Positions 1-12,425 of a DNA stretch of 64,000 nt are shown here, one piece after another. The stretch covers positions 62,001 through 126,000 of the forward strand of contig JH720365.1 in NCBI GenBank assembly GCA_000231825.2. Reading direction: 5' to 3'. The notes under the pieces are model-generated. The model was not told the origin of the DNA, did not search any database, and worked only from the letters and a program-made list of their open reading frames with translations. Made by a program: the position numbers and the translations under genes. The first letter of the stretch is position 1, and every line of letters starts with the position of its first letter. The DNA comes from Tetrahymena elliotti 4EA (lineage: Eukaryota; Ciliophora; Oligohymenophorea; Hymenostomatida; Tetrahymenidae).

Positions 1-1400
1 TTACCTGAAAGCAGAGGCTTATAATCTTTCTATAAAAAAATAAATAATTTTTAACACACCTTTAATTTTTAATAAAATAACTTACCAAATATGCTAACAC
101 TGTATTTGCTATATTATCTTTCTTTGATTAGAAAGATGGAACTAAAATTTTAGGTTCACAAGGTATATGTTCTTTATTATATATTCTCATACGATGCTCT
201 ATTTCATCAAAAGGAGCACCTGTTTTTTGTACTTAATTTCCTTTCCCTGTTATGTTTATCTTTGGGTTTTTTCTTCTCATCCTCTAATTTGTTTGTAAAA
301 ATAAATAAATAAATATTATTTGAATTAGATGTAAAAAGCTTACTGCTTTTGGCTAATCTTTTTTTATGAAAGCTTTACTGATTTTATTTTAATATTTTTC
401 ATATATTTAACTAAATGCATTTCTAACTTAATCGAATTGATATTAATATGGATTTAGAGCTTATGTTTCTTATAAAGGTTCTTAAATTACTTCTTCTTTT
501 TTTTCTTCCTCTTCTTCTCTAACCACTTCCTCTTATTTTTCTTCAGGAGGTGATTCTAAATTTTTATGTAGCCCAATACCTGTTAAGAAATCAAAATTTT
601 CTTCATCAGCAACTACAACAGGTTATTGTTATTCATGTGTATCTTAAATAAAATAATCCTCTTTTTCAATCTATTATTGCTATTTAATGGCATCTTCTAA
701 AGCCTTTTTATATCTTTGAATCTTCTAATCTATAATTTTTAAAGATTCAGGATATGTATTGGTTTTAAATTTTTCTTTCCCATCTACTTTAGGAGTGTAG
801 ACTAAAATATTCCTTGATATGTTATCAGTTACAACTCTTTATTTATACATAAGATTAAATTTACTAATTTGCTTATATTAATATATATTTACTTCATATT
901 TATATTTTAATTCTGCATCAATTAATTCACTTTTTAGTAGTTCATTTCTTAATTCCCATTGTTAAATGGATCATTACCCATCCCTTTCATCAACCTAGCT
1001 TCTATTCTAGATTATATTGCTTTTTTATCACTTTTAAAATTAAAGAAAATTTATGTGAATTCTCAATTTTTCTGTCGATATATTAGTTTAATTCAAATAT
1101 ACTAAAAACGAGCAGCAGGTTAGCTTGTTTAGATATTTCTTTAGAAAGTTTGTTATGCTGATTGTTATCTCCTTGCGATAAATGATTAAGCTTTTAATTC
1201 ACCTTCCAAATCTAGTAATTAATTTTATTGTTTTCAATATTTTAATCATATTAATCTAAAATTATTTCATTTTAAATGAAGCAAAATAAAGCTTTTCATA
1301 AAATAAATATGATTATACCTACCCTTGTAGTAGGATATGTAATTTCATCTCTTTTCTTTGGTTTAGTAGTATATACTCTATTAATCAAATCCGGAAGCAT
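1..1400 (-). CDS. Unknown charged/coiled-coil protein, 3' end cut by window edge
   Basis: The first ATG (complement of 1398-1400) opens MLPDLINRVYTTKPKK. AT-rich introns are visible near 1210-1325, 1045-1110, 295-350 and 30-86. The exons encode Lys/Glu/Gln-rich sequence, including a likely helical segment (ELIDAELKYKYEVNIYQYKQ), a block with LVYTPKVDGKEKFKTNTYP, then a very acidic tract rich in EEEEEKKEE around 500-540. A last exon at the edge reads KDYKPLLSG and continues outside the window. One junction near 970-1010 needs a short (about 47 nt) intron or a frame change, so the central exon model is tentative. I do not recognise the family. It resembles ciliate cytoskeletal or coiled-coil proteins only in composition. 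Confidence 0.7.
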
Positions 1401-2225
1401 TATTTTATAAATCCTCTAATTTATAATCAATCAATAAGTAAAAATAGTATGTTTTAACAACTAAAAATTAATTAGATTAATCTTTCTAAATTCACAGAAT
1501 CTATCAAGTTATTTTATGTAAATTTTTAGATATAATAAGACTATTTACCAACCAGATTTTTTGAAATATAAATTAAATTAATCATTGAAATACTCATTAA
1601 TCAGTACCTATTACAAAAAACGAATCTTTTTGTAAATAAAATGAATTTAATACTAGTCTTTTTTTTTCAAATTTTTTGGACTATCTCTAATTTTTAGAAA
1701 AATTACATAAGAATTCAGCCAATTTTTTTGATTAAATAAAAAGCCATGCCTTTTTAATATTTTAAATGATGAATAGCTAATATTTATAATTTAAACATAT
1801 ATTAAATTTTTAAAATAATTAATGGCTTAAACATGAATTTTATTTAAAATCTCTCAGTTTGTAATGGCTTTCAAATGGATTAATACTATTTAATTGCTAA
1901 AAGGCATGTTTTTTAGATATTTAAGGAATATTTAAATAAAACTTTTTAATACTTATTGAAAAATTTTCAGATTATCAATTTGAGTAGATACCAACTTTAT
2001 GAGTAATTTTTTTTATTTACTTTATTTATACATACTTAACTTTAAATATTAGCTACATTTATTTTATGAATTTGAGTTATCGTTTGATAACAAAATTATT
2101 ATTTATTTCACAAATAATTTTTATCATTAGTAAGTAAGACAATTTTTTTTTGAAGGAAAATTAATCTATTTTTAATTTTAATTTTGTATTTGATGTAGTC
2201 TTAATTCAAAAAAATTTAGAGTTTT
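1401..2225. other. AT-rich intergenic spacer
   Basis: No convincing exon was seen on either strand with the ciliate code. The stretch holds poly-A/T runs and scattered short frames. It separates two genes on the same (-) strand, so it should contain the promoter of the 1-1400 gene and the 3' flank of the next gene. Confidence 0.5.
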
Positions 2226-3951
2226 TCAACTCAGGATACTTTGTAAGTTGTTATCCAAAAGGTGTTATTTAACCTAAATAGCTTTCTTCATACATTAAAA
2301 TGAGTAAATCTATCCATTAAATTACTTAATCTACTTAATATTGCTTTGTTAATTTAACTATTGAATATCAAATAAAAAAATCATGAAAGTATGATAAATA
2401 AATGGCAAATTTACTTAATAAATTTATAGAATCTTAGCATTAATATTCAAATTATTTAAAGAATCTTTTACAGTAGAATTCTATTTTTGCTTAATCATTA
2501 GTTATTTAATTAAAGTACTTTTATTTAAATTTTAAAAAAATAAGTAAATATTTAATTATAAAAGATTAATTGATTTTAATAAATAAATTAATTAATTACC
2601 TCTAAAAAATTAAATACTTTGAGATTTAAGTCTCTCATTCTTTTAAAATCCTAATATATCTTTTCTCTGTTTGGATTGTTATATAAAATATAGCTACATG
2701 ATATTCTAAAATTAAGGTAGCAATCATCGTAACCACCTCTTATAATCCTAAGTTATGTTTTTTTTTTTAAATATTTAAAATTTAGTTGAAAAATATGTTT
2801 GCTTACATAGGATTATTTTATTAATAAAAATTTAGCCATAATTTCACATTTAAAGGCATCTTTACATGAAGAATGTCACATAAATTACCAGTTCCTTCAA
2901 ATGGGAATGTAGTGTTTTGTTTGTTTTAATTTAAGATCAATTAGTTTTATTTTACTCTATTTTCTTCTATCATAAGAAATTTTCCTAAATTATAATCATC
3001 AACTTAATTCATATGCTTTAAAGCTTATATAAGCTATTCTATTATAATATCCTATTATTAAAGTTAAAAATTATTCAAGAAAAACAAAAAAAAATAATAA
3101 AAAAATAGATTTCTTATCATTTAAATTTTTATGTTTGATGATTTTCTATTATTAAAGTTATTATTCATTAAGCTTTATACGAATAACAAATAATGTATTA
3201 TTAATGTCAATCAATTCCAAATGAATTTTGATTTTAAAGTTAAGCTTAAAATAAATTAAAAAGACTTCTTGTGAGAAATCTGATTCAAATAGAATAAAAT
3301 ACAAAAATAAAGATAGATTGGTTAAGTAAAAATAATACTTGATTAGAATAGAAAGCAGGGATATAATGGTAGTGAATCTAATAAAACTTATCTTGCTTTC
3401 CTAATAGACTTATACACTCTTTCACTATTTCTCTCAAACTATATATTAACCTATTTTAAATTGTTTTATATGTTTTAAATTACTAATACATTTTTGCTCT
3501 TAAGAATGATCTAAAGTTTTTTTTCTTATTTTTTGATATAAATAACAGCTAAATTTTACTTCCAAATTTAAATCTTTTTGTGGGAAGTACTCCATGCAGT
3601 TAAAAGAATGTTAAAATCTTTGCCATGATAATTTTCTAATCTTTTCATTGCTTTTAATGTTGGAATGTTCTTGTTAAATTGATAGACCTAGTTCATTTGT
3701 TAATAAAGAGATTTATAAAATATAAAAAACAAAAGAACTTTAGTAAATTAAATCAGATTATGTATAGAAATTCAAAGAAAATTCAGTTTGCCTACTTCTA
3801 ATCTAAAAAGCGGCATTGTAATAGAATTTAGGAGGATAGTTTCATTCTTTTTAGCTTCAAAGTGATGTAGTGAAGCTACTTTTTTGCGACTAAAGTCAGA
3901 ACTATTCAAAGATGACTTGCGTATGTGCTAATAAAGTTATCGAAAGAGCAT
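2226..3951 (-). CDS. Unknown multi-exon protein, possibly mitochondrial
   Basis: The ATG at 3951 begins MLFRQLYQHIRKSSLNSSDF, rich in Arg/Ser/Leu and lacking acidic residues at the extreme N-terminus, as in mitochondrial presequences. Exons read on through KNIPTLKAMKRLENYHGKDF, WKSFLRAKMYQQFKTYK and IVKECISLLGKQDKFYQ. Later exons contain FEGTGNLCDILHVKMPLNVK, then PMIIRGGYDDCYLNFRISCS, and an Asn/Gln-rich tail ending QSILS at TGA 2226-2228. Splice sites at several junctions keep frame (for example the acceptor at about 2748 completing an ATG codon). Exon boundaries between about 3060 and 3330 are uncertain. No known domain is recognised. The targeting idea is inferred only from N-terminal composition. 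Confidence 0.65.
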
Positions 3952-4680
3952 ATTTTTTGTTTGATATTTGGAAGGTTAGATTTTAAATAGGAACAGAGTT
4001 TTTTGAATAAGATACTTATATAAAAAGTAAAGAAGAAATAATTGTTTTTTGCTGTATTGAAAAATATATATTCATCTATCTATAAAAACTAACTTTTTTT
4101 GCATCCTATTTATGAATTCATTGATTATTTTTTACTGATATACAATTTGGATTCTATTGTTTATTTTTCAAAGCTATTTTTTATGTTTAAACTATCAGAC
4201 ATTCACCGAAGAGCTTCCAAATTTATCAAAACACCAATAATTTTTTATTTCATATCATTCTCATCAAATTCCTGATAAGAATTATCGTTTTTGACAATTT
4301 TATTTCATTTTTTCAGTGCTATTGATAAAAATTTGTTGATTTTAACAAATTTAATCTTTCTCTTGAATCCTTTATATGTATGTCTTCACTCAAATAAGTT
4401 TATACTAATGAAGTATTGACTAAGCAAAAAGACTGATAAAAAGCAAATCCCACAAACTAAAATATTTTTAATCCTTATTAGTGAGATTATTCTATTCAAA
4501 AAAAAAAGCATGCTTGGTAAAAGGAAAATTTTAAGTAAATTTGAAGTTTTATTTGTATGTTTGATAAAAAAACATTTTAAATAAACCTATTAAATAAGTT
4601 ATTAGATATTTTAAAGACTCTATTAAGCACTTCATAGGAAATTTTATTAATAATTATACATTTCAAATAAATATACTTTC
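3952..4680. other. AT-rich spacer with weak coding scraps
   Basis: This lies between a (-) gene and (+) material. A short (-) frame ending near 4203 (VKNDNSYQEFDENDMK) looks protein-like but has an upstream in-frame TGA and no usable acceptor. I see no complete gene. It could hold a decayed exon or simply be the upstream region of both neighbours. Confidence 0.35.
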
Positions 4681-4684
4681 TATG

Positions 4685-5272
4685 CAAATGTATGAGAGGT
4701 ATTATGATAGATTTTTTTAAAATTTATATAACTTGTAGAGGCTTTAGAGTAATTATGAAGAGTTAGTAATTGATACAAAAAAATAACACTCTTGAAAAGT
4801 ATAAGAATTTTTCAGAATATCAATGGGGAAAGTCCAAAATCCAAATATAGGAGTGAAAGTAATTTAGAGATAAAAGTCTGCCTGAGGATTTCTTTTCAGA
4901 AGGTAAAGAATTTATAAAAATAAATTAATTTGAGAGAAAGATTTATATGATGAAAAAAAAAAAATCAGTGAATTAAATTATAGATGATTAAATTTGGGGA
5001 CAACCCCAAATAGTTCTGATAGCAAAAACAGAAAAGTAAAAATGAATTAATCTAATTTTGAATACTTTAATTAGGATTTAGATTATTGTAATTTATGAGG
5101 GAGCTTAATAAATCAAGAATTAAGAAGCTGTTGAAGAAAAGGCAAGCAAAAAAGCAAGAAAATATAAAGAAAGCGACACAGCTAGTAAGAAGCTATCACA
5201 ATAAAAAATGAAATTGATATAAGCATATATCGGATATCAGAGAGAGTAGGGATAATTGTTAAAAATCTGAAT
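4685..5272 (+). CDS. Possible small gene or gene remnant (uncertain exons)
   Basis: Three protein-like blocks lie in order on the + strand. They are an ATG block MQMYERYYDRFFQNLYNLQR, a block with SLPEDFFSEGKEFIKINQFE, and a Lys/Ala/Glu-rich block EAVEEKASKKARKYKESDTA followed by KMKLIQAYIGYQREQGQLL and TGA. They sit in different frames, and I could not find one set of GT/AG introns that joins all three without an in-frame TGA. It is therefore either a gene whose introns I have mis-assigned or a degraded copy. The last block is lysine-rich like the histone-like gene just downstream, but no real similarity is claimed. Confidence 0.3.
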
Positions 5273-5474
5273 TAAGAGAGAGTTATCCAATCAAATTAAA
5301 GAATTCGATAATCTTAATTAATTGTGTCAAGTTATCATCAATTTCTCAATATAAAAAGTCAGCGCACCAGAAAATAAATTCAAAAAATTATAAATTAAAA
5401 AAAAAATTAAAAATAAAAAAAAGAAACTCTCTTAAAAAAACAAAATTTACGTTTAAAAACAACTAAATATTAAA

Positions 5475-5675
5475 ATGGCTAAAGGTTCTGCTGCTAAATC
5501 TGCCACTAAGGCTTCTACTTCTCCTAAACCCAAGACTCCCAAATCTAAGTCTACCACCCCCAAGCCCTCTCAAACAAAGAAGGCCATCTCTAAGAAGCCT
5601 GCTACTAATAAGAAGGCTGATAAGTCTAAGAAGCCCGCTTAAAAGAAGGGTAACACCAAGAAGGGTTCCAAGTGA
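5475..5675 (+). CDS. 66-residue lysine-rich, linker-histone-tail-like protein
   Basis: An intronless frame runs from ATG (in AAAATGGCT, a typical ciliate start context) to TGA. The product is 66 residues and consists almost entirely of Lys, Ser, Ala, Thr and Pro, with repeated short units such as TPKSKSTTPKPS and KKPATNKKADKSKK. There is no acidic or hydrophobic core, no signal peptide and no globular domain. This composition matches linker-histone H1 tails and ciliate H1s, which lack a globular domain (established knowledge). Codons are strikingly GC-richer than the neighbours (GCT, GCC, AAG, ACC, CCC, TCC), as seen in highly expressed ciliate genes. It is much shorter than the usual ciliate macronuclear H1, so it may be a separate small basic chromatin or nucleic-acid-binding protein. 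The DNA/RNA-binding role is inferred. Confidence 0.75.
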
Positions 5676-8537
5676 GAAAGTTGATTACTAAAAATAACTC
5701 AGACACTTTAAGCTTGAGGACTAGAATATGATGATCACTAGCATCTACACCAAGTCTTCAAACCTATATTGACTGTATGTATCTTACTTTCTTATCCACA
5801 TGCATCCTGTTTGTAGTTAGTAGATGAATCAATAAATTTATTGCTATATGAATATCTTATAACCTTAATTCTAATAAAGTTTGAAACAAACTTATTCATC
5901 TTTATAATTACATACTACTTAATTCATTCAACATGTATTCCCTTCATCACTTTATATATTCAGTATTTGGTTAACTATCTTAGTTTATCCTCACTCACTC
6001 TTCATTTACCTACGCTTATATTTATGTCCATTTTTATTATTCGTTGTAGCATTTTATCAAAGTGCAATCAACTTTTACTTTTTATTCTTTCTTCTTCTCC
6101 TACTCAAACTTCTCTTTCGATAAAGATTTTTTCTCTTAATTTTGTTTTTGTTCAGGTTTAATCAAACAGCAACATTTATTCTGATAAATATAATTCTTAA
6201 ATAAACTTCGAGTATCCTTCCATGCACCCAATAAATAATCTTTTTTTAGATAATAATAGTAACATACTTATATCTCTCAAATCACTTTTTTATCCAGTTA
6301 AATTTTTCTTTGTACTTTGATTTTACTAATTTCTAAAATTTAGAATTTTAGTCCATTTACCAATTCCTATTTAAAATATCGTTATCAAAAAATTGCCAGC
6401 ACAATGAAAAACCATCTTTCTCAACACAACTAAAATAAATATTTTCCATGAAATTTGTATTTAACTCAAACATGAATAAAACCTTAAATTACATTTTGCT
6501 ATAAATAAAATTCTATTTTAAAAATCTTTTTATCTTTTTTATAAAAAGTAAAAGATTATCTATCCCATACAAACAAAAGGATTATGATGAAAAGAATTTT
6601 AGATTGAATTATCAAAAAAAATTACTTTTTGTGAAAAAAAATAATTCCAAAAAATATTGTAAAATTAAATTAATGTTTTTCTACTTATGAAATCAGAAAA
6701 ATCATCTCAAAATTTGACAAAAAAAAATCAACTTTTTTCAATTTTTTTCTTGTATTTATTTAATTTTTGGGAGAGAGGAAAAAAAAAATCGATAATTAAC
6801 TAATCAAGAGTTATAAAGTCAATTAATAATAAATTATCAAAAAATTAATAAATGCTCAAGTGGGAAAAAAACAAATCAAACAAACAAACAAAAAAAGAAA
6901 AAATTTAAAACAAAAAAGTGTTTAGAATCAAATTAATTAATCAAAATTCAATCATATTCCTTTTTTAATCAAAAACAATATTCAAGCAAACAAAAAATTA
7001 ATTAAAATACAAAATTTGCAATTAATTTTGCAAAATCCCAAAAAAGTTAATCATAAAAATCAGATTAGATTTTTTTTGTTTAATTGCTTTTTGCTCATCA
7101 ATTTTCTGATTTTTATTTTCTCTCTTTCAAAATCTAAAAAAAACATAACAAAACAAAAATTAATTAATTAATTGATGGTTTGTCAATTTGATGTTAGAAA
7201 AATTAGGATGACACAAACACAAGAAATTAATCAATTTTGATATTAAAAAAAATTGCTGCAGTATTATCTTTTCTAAAATCAAAAACTATTTATCAAATTT
7301 TTGATAAGTAATTTATACAAAAATCATCTTTGAGATTCATTCCTAAATTAAATTTTCTAAATCTAAATCTTAATAAAAGCAAATTCATTTTACTCAAAAG
7401 CTATTTGTTTTAAATCAATATGAATTACTAAAAAAATAATTAATTTTCTATTCAAAGTAGATAAAATTTGATGTTTTTTAAAAGTTTTAGTGAAAAAATA
7501 ACTACAATTTAAATTATTAATTGCAAAATTAGTCAAAAAATTTGTTTGATTTATGCTAAATTTAATTAAAAATTGAATTACTGATAAGTTATTCTCATAG
7601 TTTAACAGTTTAAATTAATCTTGTATTATAATTTTGCATAATTCATTATAAAAACTATAATTCTAGTTTATTTAGAATAATAATATCATAAAATTAAAAA
7701 ATTTATCTTAGTAGCAATTAATAGCAAGAGTTAATTTTAAATGTAAAAAATATTAAGAATTATCAAAAATTTTGATAAAACTAATGTTTTTAGATGTTAA
7801 AAGATCTAAATTTTGCAAAAATAATAGCAAATAAAATATATTTTTTAAAAATAAGTTCTATTTTTGTAAAGCATTTTATTGTAATTGATTGAATTTACTA
7901 AAAATTGTTTTGTTTTAAACAGTTTAAATATCAAAAATTTAATTTAAATTTTAAGTTAATAAAAAAAAATTTTAAATTATATAAGCATTCAACATAAATT
8001 TTTAACAAGCAGGTATGTAAATTCCTAGCATTATTTAAATTAAAATCATAGATAAACATTTATGTTGATAAAAAATAATTAAAAGGATAAGTATTCTCAA
8101 ATTCTTTTATGGTAGAAATCTTAATTTAAATAATTGTATTTGTTTATTTAAAAACTGTCATTTATGTAAATTCATAAATTAATTTTCAAAAGATTAAATG
8201 CTTATATTTTGAAATATTAGATACAAATATTACCAGAGATGTTAATGAGCTTAAGAATATTTTCAAAAAGAAGTCAATTCTTTTTATTTTTTGGAAATGT
8301 TTTAGTTTTTATTTATTTCAATAATATTTAAAAAAATTTTTAATGTTAAATCTTTCAATTAGGAATCAATATTTTTATTTGCTTAAAAACTGTTATCAAG
8401 AGAATAGTTTTTAACCATATGAGCTAATTTATTAAATTTTTTAAAGTAAAGATTAATCATAAATAAATCACATAATCATATTGAAATAATTAAATCGTAA
8501 GTTCAAATTTGAGATAAGTTATCTTAAAAAACAAACA
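5676..8537. other. Long AT-rich intergenic region
   Basis: About 2.9 kb without a supported gene. It begins with the T/C-rich 3' flank of the lysine-rich gene, where a stop-free stretch around 5841-6161 is hydrophobic and not gene-like. It continues as A/T homopolymer runs, CAAA repeats near 6870-6900 and TTAA-rich DNA. It should include the 3' UTR of the upstream gene and the promoter of the 8538 gene. Confidence 0.5.
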
Positions 8538-10585
8538 ATGAAGTAAACTAAAAAAGTACCATTAAATTTGAAACGAATGGTTAAAAACTAATCAAATTTA
8601 TCAGAAAATGAAGTTTTTGGCTTTTAAGACTAAGGATAAGAATTACAAATTGTTGAAAATAAGAGTGAAATTTAAGAAGATCATGAAATTGAATTTGGTG
8701 AGGAAAGTCCAATTTTGCTTAAATGTAAAGAAAGAAATGATGAATACATAAATAAGAATGTAAAAAATGGTCTATTAACTCAATCATGCCTTTTTTAGGG
8801 CTAGAAACAATAAAACTCCACCCCAAATTAGAATATAGATACTTAAAATTAATCTAAGAGTGAGGTTTATGTTCCTAAGTAGAGGTTTGCTAGAAGATAC
8901 TTCTAGTAAAAAGAAGGATAACCCTCAAATGTAGTTAATTCAAGATATGTTAATTAATTTGATCAAAATCGACAAGTTGTAGAGTAATCTGGAAATCCTA
9001 TGAGAAAGTCTATAAGAAGTCATGTTAATTTGAATAGCTAAAATGAAATAAACCTTTTTAAAAATGATATTCTTGCAAACGCAGTAGAGTGTTCTATCTC
9101 ATATAATAATAACGGCCACAAATAGAAATAAAACAATTAGATTAAAATTAACCCTGCATATAAATTAGATGAAAGATTTTTAGAATTAATGAAAAGCTGC
9201 AAAAATAATATGAAAGGAGAAAATGTAGATGAGAAAATAATTTATCAATTCAAGAGTCAATAGTCTATAGAAGTAACCAGATACTATTTTTCTATAATTT
9301 AATTTAATATTAGTATTTGATCTCATCGTTTTTGAAATTAGAAACTTACTAACTTACTTACAATCTTAGATTAATTCATTTTGAAAAACTTATTCTTTGA
9401 AATATTTATATTAAGATTTAAATTATTTTAATATTTTAGGATAATATTCCAATCTAATGTAAGATTAAGCATCTCCATAAATAATATTAAGTTGTTTCGA
9501 AAACTCATAATGATCTTGACAAATTTAGGAAGAATACTTTTTAAAGAGTACCAAATTAACAAGAAAAAATAGTAGAGTCTAATGAACTATTATCAGAAAA
9601 TGAATAATAAAATTTGATTTAACTTTACCACTAAAATATACAAAGCTCTATGGAGGATTGTCTAAATAGTAGTCAAAATATAAATAATATAAATGAAATT
9701 GAAGCTCCTGCTAAGCTATTTCAAAATAATTTTATGGTTTTAGATAATCATGCATAAAATTAAAATTTTGCAGATCTGAAAAGTAAATGTTTTGTGTAAG
9801 AAAATATTTAGCCAGAAAGATAGTAGAGTAACGAAAATACAAAGTGCAGTACACCATCTTAATAAATATAAGAGAATAAAGATAATGATCATCTCAACAA
9901 TAAAGATTAAGAAAATGGAACAAAAATTTTATTTGAAGCAAAATCAGAAACAAAAATACCTCAAACATAAAAAATATTTTAAAATAGTTCAATAAAATCT
10001 CTTGGTTAAAAGCAATATTGTGTTAAATTTACTGATATCCAAAGTATTAAAAACTCAACTAGAGAATATGCAAATCTGTTTAAAAGTTAGCCTATTCAAC
10101 ATATTCCAAATAACACCATCATAAAAGATTCCATTGAGGACTCTTCAAAACAGTAAATTGAGAAATCACAAAATTTCAGGATAAGATCTAATTTAAAAAA
10201 GGATAGCACTGGTTTTGAAGATTTTTAATTAGTAAATACTTTATCTAAAAGTAGTAAAGATATTTTTTCTTGTAGCTACTAAAATATTGAAAAAATAAAC
10301 TAAAACGAAGATAATTAAGAAGACTTTGAACTATTCAACTATTTAAGCTGTAATTTAATCCCTGAGTAAGTGGACTCAAATTGTAATTTAGATTAAGCTT
10401 TTTCTGATGTTTAGTAAAAAAATTTTATAGTCAGAAAAATTAAGGTAGAAGAAGCACCTCCTAAATCTAATAACCAACTCATATATGTAAACTAATATAA
10501 ATATGCTAGATCTTCTAGTTCATAGCTTAATAGAAATTTATTACCAAAAACATTTAAAATTAATATTAAAGAAAAACAAAATTGA
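8538..10585 (+). CDS. Unknown N/Q/S-rich protein, 626 residues
   Basis: The ATG at 8538 opens MKQTKKVPLNLKRMVKNQSN. Exon 1 (8538-9272) is followed by one 167-nt intron (9273-9439, GTAACC...TTTTAG, phase 0) and exon 2 (9440-10585, TGA). Both exon lengths are multiples of three. The protein is rich in Asn, Gln, Ser, Glu and Lys, with only short ordered-looking stretches: EVYVPKQRFARRYFQQ, AYKLDERFLELMKSCKNN, and near the C-terminus NFIVRKIKVEEAPPKSNN followed by LIYVNQYKYARSSSS. No known domain, signal peptide or membrane segment is seen. Its low-complexity character suggests a scaffold or regulatory protein, but no function can be assigned. Confidence 0.8.
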
Positions 10586-10658
10586 GTTATCAAAAGTAAG
10601 ATCTAAAGTTATATTTTTGTTAGAATTCTTTGTTTTTACTCTATTATCATTTACCCAA

Positions 10659-10931
10659 TCAAAAATTTTAAATTGTATTCATAATTGTCACAAAAATACT
10701 TTTTTAAAGCAAACATGTTCGAGTTATTGTTTTAAAAAAAAATTAACCCACAAAAACACAAAATTGAACTAGCTGTTAAAAATAAATTTTTAGATAAGTT
10801 TATCTTTTAATTTCACTTTACTTTGGGGATTTTTCTACCATAAGCTTAACTAAATGATTCACATCTTCGCTTAAACCTCCTAAACTCTTTTTCCTACCCT
10901 TTTGAGGTGTCTAACTGCTGTTATATATCAT
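10659..10931 (-). CDS. Doubtful short frame or orphan exon
   Basis: With the ciliate code a frame opens at the complement of 10929-10931. It reads MIYNSSQTPQKGRKKSLGGL then SEDVNHLVKLMVEKSPKQ before drifting into AT-rich, hydrophobic sequence that overlaps the 3' end of the 8538 gene. The first 40 codons look coding. It could be a last exon of the BCP1 gene upstream on the same strand, but no splice pair in the right phase was found. It could also be a small separate gene. Confidence 0.25.
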
Positions 10932-11231
10932 TATTTTAACAATTAATAAATTTAAACTCTTTTTTATAATTACAAAAATATTTTTTAAAGTTGGATTAAT
11001 CTAGCTGGTAAGTCACAAATAAATAAAAATTTATATTTTAAAAAATATAAAATTAAATTTTAAATTGAGTTCAATCAAATTGACAGATAAATAATTTATT
11101 GATTTATTTTAAAATAATGACTGAAGCAATCAATTTGTTCTTAAGTTATTAGATTTAAATTCCAAAAAATAGTTGCTAAAATTGATTAGAAATTATAAAA
11201 AATATAACATAAAAACAAGTAAACAAATAAC
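10932..11231. other. AT-rich spacer or possible intron
   Basis: No exon is visible. The stretch would be the 3' flank of the BCP1 gene or, if the short frame just to its left belongs to BCP1, a last intron. Confidence 0.4.
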
Positions 11232-12425
11232 TCAATCACATAAATGTAAAGGCATTTCAGGAATTGATTTAAAGTAATCTGATGTTTTTATTAAATAAAT
11301 AATTTTATAATTTAATTCTTTGCTCTTTATTTCATCCATATTTTTCTTACTTAAACCAGATTAGGATTTTGCTTGAGCTGCTTCAAAGAAGAATTTTACT
11401 TCAGCTTTTTCTAAAAGTAGAAAATCTTCAAATTTAGGATACAGATATTAATCTAATTCTTCTTTTTTGATTTTCTTTTGACCTTGTTGAGGATCTTAAG
11501 CTCCTTTAACTTCTTTAGCACAACGAGAAATACACAATAAATAATCAAAATCGAAATTTTCCTTAAATTCTTTTTGATGGTTTTACTAATACCACTTATA
11601 GTCTTCTTAGAGTTGAGTGTGAAGTACAGGTACGGCCTAAGGAGCTACATTGATAATTCTTTCATTTATAAGTAAACCAACCTTTTTTTTGTTCAAGATA
11701 TTTTAAAGCTTTTGGTGATCATCTTCATTATTGAACTTTTCACTCTTTTGATTAACAAACTTGATAATCTCTTTAACAACATTTTAATCTCCGTGCTACT
11801 TAGGACTAATGAATGTAGAAAATCCAATAACGTTTGTTTCTCTTTCTAATTTAGTTTTCTCTCTTATCTTTTTTTAGTTTTCATCTTCTTCTTCATCAAT
11901 AACAATAAATGTTCCTAAAGTAAATTGCTTTACTATAATATCAGCTAAATCACTTGAATTGTAATCAGAACCATCTAAGTAACCATTAATCAGTCCTTTT
12001 ACAGAATGGAACATAGTTTCATTTGCATCTTTAAATTCAAAATCTACATTAAGAACTTCATCTTGTTCACCTTCTTCATCTTCTTCTTCATCATCATCTT
12101 CATCCTCACCATCTTCTATTTGATTTTTCTTTTTAGTTATATCAATCAAATCTTCACTATCTAAATCTTCATCATCATCATCTTCATCGTCTTCATCTTC
12201 CCAGTCATTTTCTTCATCATTTTCATCACCTGCTTCATTTTTCTTATTGTTTGATGTGGTTTATTTATTGAAAGTTTATTCTTATTCATCATCCTCACTC
12301 TCATCTAGGTCTTCTACTTATTCATCATCTTCTTCTTCACTTTCCTAATTCTTTTATTTTCTCTTCTAATCGTTTTCATCCCATTATCTCTTATGGAGCT
12401 TAGATTTTTTATTGTTAGTAGACAT
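11232..12425 (-). CDS. BCP1: BCP1/BCCIP family protein
   Basis: A single-exon frame runs from ATG 12425 to TGA 11232 and encodes 397 residues. The first 130 residues are extremely acidic (runs of D/E, e.g. DWEDEDDEDDDDEDLDSEDL) with an N-terminal basic patch (NNKKSKLHKR). The folded region follows with family hallmarks: VDFEFKDANE, HSVKGLINGYL, DLADIIVKQFTLGTFIVID, VIGFSTFISPKQHG, NKKKVGLLINERIINVAPQ, AVPVLHTQLQEDY and FDYLLCISRCAKEV. The order and spacing match BCCIP (vertebrates) and Bcp1 (yeast). Bcp1 is known as a nuclear protein needed for Mss4 export and as a chaperone of ribosomal protein uL14. A nuclear/ribosome-assembly role is inferred by homology. The last about 40 residues after AQAKSQSGLSKKN are AT-biased and could belong to an unrecognised intron. 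Confidence 0.88.

Noticed and set aside
4203..4300. Minus frame with VKNDNSYQEFDENDMK
   Set aside because: An upstream in-frame TGA and the lack of any AG acceptor after it leave no way to translate it.
5841..6161. Hydrophobic 106-codon frame
   Set aside because: It lies in the T-rich 3' flank of the lysine-rich gene and its composition is that of random AT-rich DNA.
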